In this document: in pieces, positions 1 through 9,467 of the stretch
Layout of the letters: each line of letters begins with the position of its first letter
How positions within the stretch are numbered: the first letter of the stretch is position 1
Origin: Amborella trichopoda
Lineage: Eukaryota; Streptophyta; Magnoliopsida; Amborellales; Amborellaceae
Direction of reading: 5' to 3'
DNA: 64,000 nt
NCBI RefSeq assembly: GCF_000471905.2
Contig: NW_006499997.1
Location: forward strand, 4,762,674 to 4,826,673
Notes under the pieces: model-generated
The model's database searches: none
Seen by the model: the letters and a program-made list of their open reading frames with translations, nothing else
Told to the model about the DNA's origin: nothing
Program-made: the position numbers and the translations under genes

Positions 1-87
1 ACCATCATCTATTACTGCAGCCCTTGTCTCAGTCGGGGTAGTATCCTCCTGAGGATCAGAGGCTATGACAGTGTCAGGCTCCCCTCC

Positions 88-933
88 TTAGGTAATAATT
101 GCAGGGCCTTCAACCTCATTGATCTCCATTGGAACCGGATACGATTCAGGGACTACCCTTGGACCTGGAGACACCACCCCAAGTTTCAGAGTCACCTCCC
201 GATCAGAAGAAATGTTAATAGGCTCAGAGCGGTCAGGTTCATCCACCATTATCTCTGAAGAAGAAGAAAATAGTTCGAGAGAGACAGAAGATGGTGAAGA
301 AAGCGCAGAGGTTGACACTAGGGGAGCAACTAATGAATCAAAGGAGGAAGAGCTACCTCATGATTCCAAAATAACAGGAAGTTTGGCACCGTCTTCGAGC
401 AGTCTACCAGCTTGAGCCGGTGTACGTGTGCCGATAGGGGTGGAATGTTTCCTTTTCTTCTTTCCTGCTGGAGGAGGAGCAGCCACTTCAAAACTCCCTC
501 CTTCAGAAGGGCCCGCAACAAGTCTACTGTGAGGACCACTCCCGATCAATGCGTTCAAGTCCTGGAGTGGATGCCCTTCATGACCTGGGACCTTTCGAGC
601 CCTCCTTCCATTTAAAGACAGAACTGAGTTTATCAAAGATGCTCTCAATCTTTTTCTTCATAGTAAGAAATTGCGTGAAGTATCATCAGCCGCTATCCCT
701 CAAGGGATCCCAAGAGCCTGCCAATTCCATGGATAATCCAAGTCAATAACCTCGCCAAGAGTGGGAGCATTGACAATCCTCCTTTGCCTAATCTCTTAAC
801 GTCAATTGCCATTTTCCCCTTTCCAGGGGTGACAATCATCCCAGTATCTTGAGTTGGTAGGCCTCCACCACCGTGCTGGTCACCCGGACCTTCTGCCAAA
901 GTGGGGAAGCACATACTTGATAATCTCCATCAC
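88..933 (-). pseudogene. C-terminal tail of antisense PMD protein, Tat-like element
   Basis: Minus-strand reading frames here carry a basic patch (AGKKKRKHS), proline- and serine-rich stretches and acidic runs, with no recognised fold. They lie directly downstream, in the minus direction, of the PMD core at 934-1,895. Low-complexity tails with a nuclear-localisation-like basic patch are common after PMD domains in plants. I therefore read this as the tail of the same fossil protein. The element's own direction is plus, judged from the tail segment and LTR that follow, so this frame is antisense to the element. It is broken. The assignment rests on position and composition only. Confidence 0.45.
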
Positions 934-1895
934 CTACAAACATGTAAACCACGCAGTCAATACATGCTCTGGCAAACAACATTCTCGAAGATTCCCAAGC
1001 TCTTCCTTTTTCCCGATGTTTACTCTACCGCGATGCTTCTTGAAAAACACAGAGAAAGGGCAGCTCTGATCAAGCCCATGCTGACGGGAGAATAAAGCTA
1101 CATAGAGAGTGCTTGGTCGGATGTCATCTGACCCTCCAAGAATAAAAAATTTGCATAAGAATAAAGCCAGGTCAGTGGCTAAGAAGACAAAATTGTCACT
1201 AGTCTCAGGTTGATAGATGGGAGGCGTCTCCTTAGCAACTGCATTCCCCTTCTTTCTTGAAGAGCCTCGACCATCCTCAGGGGAATCCCTGCAATAGAAT
1301 TGCACCCATTCGGTGAAGGTCACCCGACCGTTGCTAGATTTGGAATGAAGTAACTGATATATCTCTAAAACTTTCTGAAGACCGGCAGGCGGTTCCTCAC
1401 CTTCTAAGCGAGCACCACCCAAGATGACCGAGTTCAGAGGCACGAATTCGTCATACATGGCCCTAATCAGCGGAAGGCCGCCAATAAAATGAAGGTTCAG
1501 TAAAGAGATTCTTGCTTCCTCATGCCCAAGGAGCCAAGTGTTGCTAAAATGACTCCATTTTTCCAACAGTACCTTGACAGTATTGGTGCACCAATCATAA
1601 TAGCTAACTGAGCACTGAACTGCTGCTAGCAAAGAAGCGCGTTCAAGATTGTCTCTAAATGATCTCAACACTTGGATGGTCCAGGAAGAATATCCTTTCA
1701 AATATTGGTGCTGTTCTGCACTCGAAGACCAGAAGAAGACCATATCAGTCCTTTGGTCTTCACCATTCTCTTCCCTAAGGTGGGTAAAGTGGCATTGGAG
1801 GCCACATTCCTGTGCATACAATGAAGGAGTGCCACCCCTTCTTCAATACTGACATTACCGTCATCATCCCCCCGGACTTCAAAGCAAATAGGGTC
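934..1895 (-). pseudogene. Plant mobile domain (PMD, aminotransferase-like) reading frame, antisense in a Tat-like element
   Basis: A 295-residue open frame at 934-1,821 reads like the plant mobile domain (Pfam PF10536 type, also called aminotransferase-like or phosphatase-7-long-form-like). Family-typical stretches are SFRDNLERASLLAAVQCS, YYDWCTNTVKVLLEKW, ISLLNLHFIGGLPLIRAMYD and RVTFTEWVQFYCRD, in the family's usual order. The later ATDLALFLCKFFILGG and IRPSTLYVALF segments also fit. PMD proteins include host silencing factors of the MAIN type and many transposon-borne copies; the biochemical role in transposons is unknown. Here the frame lies on the minus strand just before the tandem-repeat tail E1 and a plus-strand LTR. 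That is where Tat-lineage Ty3/Gypsy elements are known to carry extra antisense reading frames. It looks broken overall. A host PMD gene is the alternative, but the element context argues against it. Confidence 0.65.
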
Positions 1896-2103
1896 AATAA
1901 CAAACGTGACGTTGAGAGGTCACTCTAGCCTGCACAATGCATCAATGAGCCAAATAAGCTCGCCCCTTGCTAGACTCTCACCAGCAAATTCACTGGTGCC
2001 GACCTCTCCTCCCCTCGGAAGGTTCTTCACATTAGGGATCTTGAGAGAGGGCCCAACCATCTTATCGAGATTAGGGATCTTGAGAGAGGGCCCAGCCATC
2101 TTA
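1896..2103. repeat. Spacer with a 39-base tandem duplication
   Basis: This short spacer separates the antisense PMD frame from the tail segment. A unit beginning ATTAGGGATCTTGAGAGAGG occurs at 2,031-2,069 and again at 2,070-2,103, nearly identical and each with a GGGCCC-containing core. No coding sequence is recognised. On the minus strand it would form the leader of the PMD frame. Confidence 0.6.
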
Positions 2104-2330
2104 ACACCGACTGTGCTTGCTAACACCCAATGCCGACTATGTTCGCTAACGCTTAATGTCGACTGTGCCCGCTAATGCCTAGCATCGGCTGTGTTCCCAA
2201 ATACCAGCGTCGACTGTGTTCACTGATACAAGCGCCAGCTGGGTTCGCAAATACCAGCGCCAACTAGGTGCTCCAAATACCAGCACCAACTTGTTCGTCA
2301 GCACTTAGCACTGACTGTGTTTTCAAAGGA
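2104..2330 (+). repeat. Degenerate 25-33 base tandem array, 'ACCGACTGTGTT' type
   Basis: About eight diverged units share words such as ACCGACTGTGTTC and AATACCAGCGCC. Several contain a short dyad of AACAC and GTGTT around a five-base centre. The same word family returns at 3,140-3,440 in E1 and 38,865-39,110 in E2. Confidence 0.6.
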
Positions 2331-3139
2331 TTATCACCGCTCGTGTTCAATCTCTTGCACGTACCACAGATCCCGCACGTGTCACCTCGAGCCCTGCTGT
2401 GCTGCCTGACAATTGCCACCACGACGTGGCTTGATGCATGTCCTTGCACGTATGAACTGACAACCGTCTACCTCTCAGCGACCCTTTGTCTCCAGGTGAC
2501 TGTTCGTATCCCGCGACCTCTTTGCTCCCTGCCGTAAACTCCCCTCTTCCGCTCAAACTCTAGGAAAACCACTATAAGGCCTTTCCCCTTTCGGCACATT
2601 GTCGAAAAAGTACCAGAAACACGGCGGAAGTCCCCAAGCAACCCTTTACTACAACTTTCACCCCTTTTCCCCTTCTCCAAGACACCCAAAACCATGGCTG
2701 GAGTCTCTGCAGCTGCCGATAAACCCCTTGCTTGCCTCGCTACTATTGCTGGCAAACTCCTGCAACTTCACGAAAGCGTGGTGTTCTTTCTGGTGCTCTT
2801 TCCTGCTTGTCGGCAAACTTCTGCAAAATCTTACTCGAAGTTCCTTGCGCACTCGTCGAAAATCTTGTCGGGAGCTCTGTCACTCTCACTGATCAAATGC
2901 CTTAGCCGTTTTAACCTTTGGTAAAAATAGTAGAAATGGGGTTTACCCCCTTATATAGGCAAAGTTTCCCTGAAGTGCCCCTCACAATCTAGAAATGCCA
3001 TTCAGGTCCCTGAAGACCATGCTGTGCTGGGCCGGATCGAGTTAGGCTCATACTTTAGGCTCGAATGAAAGTTTATTGTCATCCATGAAAACTCCATACC
3101 AAGACCGGCTCGGGCTTGGGCTGGAGGCCCAAACACTAA

Positions 3140-3440
3140 CCCATACCCAACACCGACTGTGTTATTAAAGACTCAGCCTTGAATGTGTTTTAACATTCTA
3201 GCACCGACTGTATTCTCAATGAACCAGCACTGGCCGTGTTTTACTATGATCAGTGCCGGCTGTGTTCCCAAGTTTACTATCACGTGTGTTGCCACTGCGC
3301 ACACTAGCACCGCGTGTGTTGCCTCCACACATGCTAAACACTGTATGTGTCAATGCCTATAGTTGTGGGTGTTACACTCATTACGCTAGCACCACGCATG
3401 TTGTAGCACCTCGTGTGCCAGAACTTGGTCATCACTGTGT
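3140..3440 (+). repeat. Second 'ACCGACTGTGTT' array within E1
   Basis: Diverged units of roughly 25-35 bases carry the core AACACCGACTGTGTT, whose ends (AACAC, GTGTT) are complementary. The right part drifts to CACGCGTGTGTTGCC-like words. E2 has a matching array at 38,865-39,110. Confidence 0.55.
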
Positions 3441-3829
3441 GTGTCCTACCACTATCCCTCGCGGAGTCCCACCCATACTGTGACTCAAGGTTGTTCCACC
3501 CAGGTCATGACTTGTCATCCCCAATAGAGTCAGGAGCAGGCCACTATCCCTTATCCTCAGTAGAAGCTACACCCGTACTATAGTCTATTGATCCCCAATG
3601 GAGTTAGGGTCATTTTTACCACTTTAATCCCTAGTGGGCTTGCTTCACATCTTGCTACCTTATCTATAAACTTATAGAGTCTATTATTCACCCCAGAGAG
3701 TCATACTTGTCCTCTAATCTCTAGTGAAGTTTGCTTCTCCATCTAAAACCCTTGCTATCATTTTATCCTCAGGGAGTCAAATAACTATCCACAGACCTAT
3801 TCCCCATGGAGCTTCACCTACATGGCGAC

Positions 3830-4260
3830 CCATACAATGGTCTGTGGTGCATGACCTTAAACTACACAACTTTGGTCTAGGTGCACGACCCTAAACTGTA
3901 TGGCCCAAACTATATGACCTTAAACTATAGAGGAGGTCTAGTTGCATGACCTTAAACTGCATGGTCTTAGCTGCAGGACTTTAAAATGCACAGCCTCGGT
4001 TCAAACTATAAGACCCTAAACTATAGTCTACGCCCTAGCTGCATGACATTAAAAGGCTTATCACCACGGTCCGAACTATATGACCTTAAAACTGTAGCGA
4101 AGGTCTAGTTTCATGACCTTAAATTCCATGATCCTAGTTGTATGACTCTAAACTGCATAACCACGGTCCAAGCTATATGACCTTAAACCATAATGCACGC
4201 CCTGGTCGCATGACGTTAAACTACTTTGCACAGGTCTAGGAGGCATGACCTTAAACTTGC
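3830..4260 (+). repeat. Array of 'CATGACCTTAAACTGCA' units in E1
   Basis: At least twelve short units repeat the words ATGACCTTAAACT and GGTCTAGTTGCATG with irregular spacing. The same words return once more at about 4,620-4,720. E2 carries a parallel array at 39,715-40,200 and 40,530-40,640. No coding potential is apparent. Confidence 0.7.
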
Positions 4261-4719
4261 CCCCATAATATGCGCACATGCCCTTTACACGCATCTTCAT
4301 GCACGCCTTCCCCAATCGACCTGTTCGTTCACACACCACCTTCATTACCTCCCTAGTGAATCCCTTCATTACCATTCATCATTCCCTAGATCCCTTCATT
4401 ACCATTCATCATTCCTCAGTCTGTCTCACTCATGCTCACAAAATGGTGAGCCATCCCGCCATCCATATTCACCGTCACTTAGTGGGTCACCACTTTTCCA
4501 CCCACCATTCATACATTATCCATCTTTCATAGGTAGTCTCATGCCATCTCCCCAAAAGTGAGCTAAAACCACCACCATACTCTCTTCATGGCCTCCATAG
4601 ACTGCGATCCATTACCACCACGGTTCAGCTGTATGACCTTAAACTGTAGTGCACGTCCTGGCCGTATAACGTTAAAAGGCTTCGCACATGTCTTGAAGGC
4701 ATGAACTTAAACACGACTT

Positions 4720-4965
4720 CCAAAAAAAAAGAAAAAAGAAAAAAGAAAAAAGAAAAAAGAACGAGCATGGTGTATACCTAGACAAAGGAATTCCATGAGT
4801 AAAAATGACAGACGGGCATGATCACGAAACCATGAGTAAGAGAGTTCCGTGAAAATAAAACCAGGGCATGGTGAAAATCTGAAAGGGCACTGTGAGTAAA
4901 AATGGAAAAATAAGGGTGGACATGTCCAAAAGGTTATGGGTAAAAGAGCTCTATATAACAGGAAG
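4720..4965 (+). repeat. A-rich (GAAAAAA)n run and 'GGGCATGGT / ATGAGTAAAA' module
   Basis: A run of GAAAAAA repeats at 4,722-4,761 leads into alternating words GGGCATGGT and CATGAGTAAAAATGAC. E2 has the alternating words at 40,670-40,870 but not the long GAAAAAA run, so that run is a local expansion in E1. Confidence 0.6.
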
Positions 4966-7215
4966 TTGGTGAAAACCGTCTCTACGATACCGCTTCCGAA
5001 GTTCAAGTGAAAATCCTCAAAGGACGCTTGGACGAATAAATAGGTTGATGCAGCATTCACCTCAATGGGTGACTTCAGCCCATACTTAAAGAGAAAAATC
5101 CCTAGCATCAGAATACCCTAATATCAGGACCAAAAAATATGAGCTTCAAGGAAATAGATTCCGACAGCCTGAGACCATTCGTAAAAAGGACTCGAAAGAG
5201 AGCAAACTCGCCAAGACTGTATGACAAGTCTCATGAAGAAGAGTACAAATCCCACAAGGTCGCTAAAACACTTCCAAGATGATGAAGAAGCCCTAAGAAA
5301 GCCAAGTCAGCCATGACTTTGGACCTTTAATGCAGCAATTGGGATTGAATCCTCAGGGGTCACCTCAGAAGAAGAAGAAGAGAGGTATCTTGATTGTTGA
5401 AACTGCAAAACAGTGGGCAGGGGTTATACTCAAAGCCGATCACCTCAATAAACTGAGGTACTCTGACCGCCAAGGAATAACTGGTGCACAATGGAGATGG
5501 ACGCCAACCTAAAGCCCTTCAACAGACCATTCAGAACAAGCAAAACAAAATCCTTGAAACATGGACCAACATCAGAGGATAAAAAAATCCAGACCAAAAT
5601 GGGAAAAATGCCCTTCAACACGACACTCGACTGTCAGATGGGCATGATTCTGACAAACGAGGTCCATACAAAATCCTCAGCTTCAGAATCACAAACAATC
5701 CACGCAAGGGTGAGGACTTTGATAGGATCCCTCAAAAAAGTCTCTTCTCCCCTTAAAGTCTCCATGGATGGACTTGTACATTGCATCTAAACATCTGAGC
5801 ATCCTAGTTACAACATTGTGTGGATCTCCTCAGCATTCATGTGGTCCTACGACTAGGAAGAAAAGAGTAATAAAGCCGAAGGAAATTTTTTGAATGTTGT
5901 CCTTCTCCTTCTCTCAAAGCACAACATTCGGCAGGGCAAGCTGTTTGAAGACATTTTTCAGCGCCTTGGTCCCTAATGCAGAATAAAAGAGGAACAATCA
6001 ACAAAGCCTCTACATACAATGAAATTTGTAATAGTCTCCAAATTGCTCCAGAACGGGTCAGAATCTTCCTAAGCACTCTAAAAGGCCACTTGTCAAGTTT
6101 TGTCGCAATCCGACATGTCTAAGGCAGTGCAGACAAAGAAACAATTTCAAAAAATGCAACCTCTAGCACCCTAAAACGGATCCCGTAATTAGAACTATAT
6201 TTTTGATGCATCAAACAGCTATAGGACTACCACCATTGGATCTGGTACGGTTAAAAATCCCTATGGGTCAAGTTTCATCTTAATCGGGCACTTCAAGACA
6301 AAGTTATGAGTAAAAGACCAAAAAGAGGTAGGCCGCACACTATTCCCGTGTGCCATCCCTGCACCAAATCACCATTAAATGTGACTGTTTTTGTAGCCTC
6401 GAGCAGTGACTTTCGGGGTCTATATCTCACTCGTTCTGATTCGAATCGCTCTCAAATTTTGTGAGCGTGTTTGTCTTATCAAGCGAGCGTTTTGATATGT
6501 GGCACGCCTTGTGACAATACTCCAGCAGGGAGAAAGATTCGAGAGAAGTTGATGATTAGTTACGATAATTACAAAAAATTTAACAGCAGCACGCCTCACT
6601 CGAGCGGTCAAATCACAGCGCTCGTGTACCCTATCGACGCGAAACCACTTGCATTATGTGCATAAGGTCCGAGGCTATCTCTGGTCCGAGGCATCGAAGC
6701 TGCTGTAAATTCTGGTCGTAGGATTTTTAGATTTCGGTCAAAAACTCATAATGATGAAATCTTCGTCCAGACATGAAATCGAGTTACGTTTGTTGCAACA
6801 TGATCGTGACGGCATGCTCAGCATGATTCAGCGAAGAGACCAAGGAAAAATGTCAACAAACAAGCACACTATTGATCCGAAGTTTTCAAGATCTATGTAA
6901 ATTTTGACTCTCATGATTGTGGCCTAAAAATACGATCTGTGGCTCAAAGTTGGTATCAAATCGATCACCATGGTGAGACCAACAAGAAAGCAGCCATCTT
7001 TCAGCCAAACTTACGTCGCAGCAACCCCGAATCATTCATGAAAGATCACGCAAGTTCTAGGGCAATAACAGGGACTGTTTTGAAATTTCATGTATTGTTG
7101 GGAAGGGGCAAAACAATCATTTTGCACCATATTTTAGAATTCTTTTAATTCAATTAAATTGTAATTATCATCAATTTAGGTAGTTTTTTAGTGTACACCC
7201 ATGGTTGGGCCCAAT

Positions 7216-7278
7216 TTTATAAGTATATGTTAAACACAATTGTCAAAGGACCCTTGATTCTTTTAGCTCATCAATAAA
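7216..7278 (+). promoter_or_regulatory. LTR core promoter and polyadenylation module (B1)
   Basis: TTTTATAAGTATATG at about 7,216 is followed about 55 bases later by AATAAA (7,273-7,278). The same spacing is seen at 27,685/27,742 and 58,366/58,414. If transcription starts about 30 bases after the TATA box, the R region would be only some tens of bases and nearly 2 kb of the LTR would be U5 leader. Confidence 0.5.
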
Positions 7279-7379
7279 ATTTGAGAGTTTTTCATGTTCA
7301 AATTGTGGGTATATCTTGGAGAGAGAGAGGAGAGAGAAGAAAAGGACCGATACTCTTCGATAAGGTAATTTTCTCTCTT

Positions 7380-7700
7380 CTCCTCTTTTCTCTCATATCT
7401 CCTCATCTCCTCTTTTCTCTCACCTTATCTCTCTCCTCTATCCTCATATCATCTCACTCTTTCTCTCTCCTCATCTCATCTCTCTCTTTCTCTCTCCTCC
7501 TCTCATATCTCTTTCTCTCTCCTCTTATCATCTCTCTTTCTCTCTTCGTCTCTATCTATCTCTCTCTCCTATCGTTTACATCTCGCTTTCCTTTTTCCTC
7601 TATGATCTTCTTTATCCACTTTCCTTCTCTCTCTTCTATCTCCAGTTGCCTTCTCTCTCCCTGTTCTCTCTCGTTCCACCTGTTTATGCATGGCAGAGCC
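7380..7700 (+). repeat. CT-rich simple sequence in LTR leader
   Basis: Almost pure pyrimidine on the plus strand, built from TCTCTC, CTCATATCTC and TTTCTCTC words. It begins right after the donor-like block and leads into the hairpin array. The translated frame is serine/leucine/phenylalanine-rich and meaningless. Confidence 0.85.
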
Positions 7701-7789
7701 TATCGTCTGACATGATGTATTCTTGTTCTTAAGATCTAAATAGTGAGCCGGGCATTAACATGAGTGGCGGGCCGGGCTTATGTTAAAGT

Positions 7790-8590
7790 TTCATTGTCTT
7801 TCTCTTTGTCATGGACGACGGATGCTCATCACCGCCCATGTTTTCTTCCACTTCTTAAACCTCTGTCATGGACAGCAGATGTCATCGCCGTCCATGTTTT
7901 CTCTCTTTCCTTTTCTTTTCTGTCATGGACAGTGGAAGTTCATCACCGTCCATGTTTGCTCTCTTTTAATTTCTCTGACATGGACGGTGGATGTCATCGC
8001 CGCCCATGTTTTCTCTCTTTCTTCTTCTCTTCTGTCATGGACGGCAGAAGTTCATCACCATCCATGTTTTCTCTCTCTTAATTTCTCTATCATGGATGAC
8101 ATATGTCATCGTCACCCATGTCTTCTCTTTCTTCTAATTCTTCCGTCATGGACGACAGATGTCATCACTTCCTATGTTTTCTCTCTTTCATCTTCTCTTC
8201 TATCATGGATGGTGGAAGCTCATCGCCGTCCATGTTTTCTCTCTCTTAATTTCTCTGTCATGGACAACAGATGTCATCGCTGCTCATGTCTTCTCTTTCT
8301 TCTCTTTCTTCTAATTCCTCTATCATGGACGGTGGATGTTATCACCGCTCATGTCTTCTCTCTCATCTAATTCCTCTGCCATAGATGACGGAAGCTCATC
8401 ACCATCCATGTTTTCTCTCTCTTCTCTTCTCTGTCATAGACGGTGAATGCTCATTGTCATCCACGTTTTCTCTCTATTCTCACTCCTTTGTCATGGATGG
8501 TGGAAGCTCATCGCCATATATGTTTCCTTTTACTTTCTCTCTCCTCTGTCATGGACGGCAGAAGTTCATCGCCACCCATGTTCCCCTCTC
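7790..8590 (+). repeat. Tandem array with CATGGACGG...CCGTCCATG dyad, ~57-base unit
   Basis: About fourteen units of 55-60 bases. Each has CATGGACGG, a 7-12 base middle and CCGTCCATG or a close variant, then a CT-only spacer. The two halves are complementary, so each unit can fold into a stem of roughly ten pairs. The same unit type is found in the LTR at 61,345 (array 62,805-63,600), but not in those at 13,663 or 26,370. Confidence 0.8.
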
Positions 8591-9137
8591 TCTGTTCTTC
8601 CCCTTTCTTCTTTCTTCTTCTCCCTTTTCTCTTTTTCTTACTACCCCTTTCTTCTTCTTTTTTCTCTCTCTCTCTCGGTCCTTTCTTTTTCTCACATGCA
8701 CAACATCGGTAGTACTGTGCATGCCTTTCCCTCTCTATTTCTTTTTCTTTCTTCTTCTTCTTCTTTCCCTTTCATTTGATTAAGGGAGGCTAAGTCAAAT
8801 ACTGTCTTGGTAGTCTCATCGTCTAACAATAATGTTGTTATGCCGGTTTTAGTCACCGTGCCCACCTTATTGCCATGTTAGGCTAGCCAACGTGCTAGGC
8901 TGGTCGATGATCGTTCTGTCATTTAGTACTATTGCCATTGTCCCGATCTACTTACCGTGCCCGTCTTGCTACCATGACAAGTCAATCACTTGCTGGTCTA
9001 GCTATTGTGTTAGTCTAGCTACCTAGTCCAATCTTTATCTTCCCCATTCCTCTATTCTATCTCTTTCTTCTTCTTTCATCTATTCTCTTCCCCTTTTTCT
9101 TCTTTTGAATGTGCATGACTATGTGCATTCACCCAAA

Positions 9138-9167
9138 GACAAGGAGGGGTCACTTGACCCACTTGTC
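9138..9167 (+). other. Two-stem hairpin near the LTR end (B1)
   Basis: Outer arms GACAAG (9,138-9,143) and CTTGTC (9,162-9,167) enclose inner arms GGGTCA (9,147-9,152) and TGACCC (9,155-9,160) with a two-base loop. The LTR at 13,663 has an equivalent at 17,041-17,070. It lies about 30 bases before the acceptor-like TTGCAG. Confidence 0.6.
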
Positions 9168-9467
9168 TTGTAAATTAACCATGTGTGTGTGATTGCAGAA
9201 ATAGGAGAGTACAGACTAAGGGAGGCGATTTCGAATCAGTTCTACAACTGGGAGGCTTTCTTCGTGATCTTGGAGGGCTCCCATGCCAGTCAGCCTGAGT
9301 ACGTCCTGAACCCACCTTAAATTCCTCTCTCATATGTTGGTATACTTACTCTCGTTCCTAAGCGAAGTTCTCGAGAGAGTGATCTCAAAGTCCCGAGTTC
9401 CTTGAAACCTGAGATTCCTGCCGCACGATCTTTAAGATCAGGAGGGCAAGATCGAGGCACCTAACCA

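Larger units (their letters stand above)
2104..5895 (+). repeat. E1: tandem-repeat-rich tail of a Tat-like element
   Basis: About 3.8 kb of non-coding sequence that recurs in the same direction and internal order at about 38,060-41,888 (E2). It is made of successive arrays of short degenerate units, then a less repetitive stretch, and ends just after an AATAAA at 5,869. A TATA-like TTATATAGGC lies at about 2,951. It sits between the antisense PMD frame and the LTR at 5,942. Tat and Ogre elements are known to have long hypervariable 3' untranslated regions rich in tandem repeats, and this fits. An alternative is that E is itself an LTR. I see no primer site after it, which favours the 3' UTR reading. 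Confidence 0.6.
5942..9467 (+). mobile_element. Family B LTR, copy B1 (Tat-like)
   Basis: The left end TGTTTGAAGACATTTTT matches the LTR starts at 26,370 (TGTTTGAACACATTTTT) and 61,345. The right end GCACCTAACCA matches 29,672. The LTR is about 3.5 kb. Inside are a TATA-like box near 7,217, AATAAA at 7,273-7,278, a donor-like AAG/GTAATT at 7,365, a CT-rich hairpin array at 7,790-8,590, a stem-loop at 9,138-9,167 and an acceptor-like GATTGCAG ending at 9,198. It directly follows the tail E1, so it is probably the 3' LTR of that element. No clear target-site duplication was found, because what follows is family D repeat. Open frames over 7,281-8,783 are simple-sequence artefacts. Confidence 0.75.

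Noticed and set aside
2104-5895. Segment E as an LTR in its own right
   Set aside because: It appears in two same-direction copies and has a TATA-like box, but no primer site follows either copy and the terminal bases are not TG...CA. Kept as a 3' untranslated tail with the doubt noted.
7281-8783. Long overlapping open frames in the CT-rich part of LTR B1
   Set aside because: The proteins are repeats of Ser, Leu, Phe and CHG-type words produced by translating CT runs and the CATGGACGG array. No domain, and frames exist in several phases at once.
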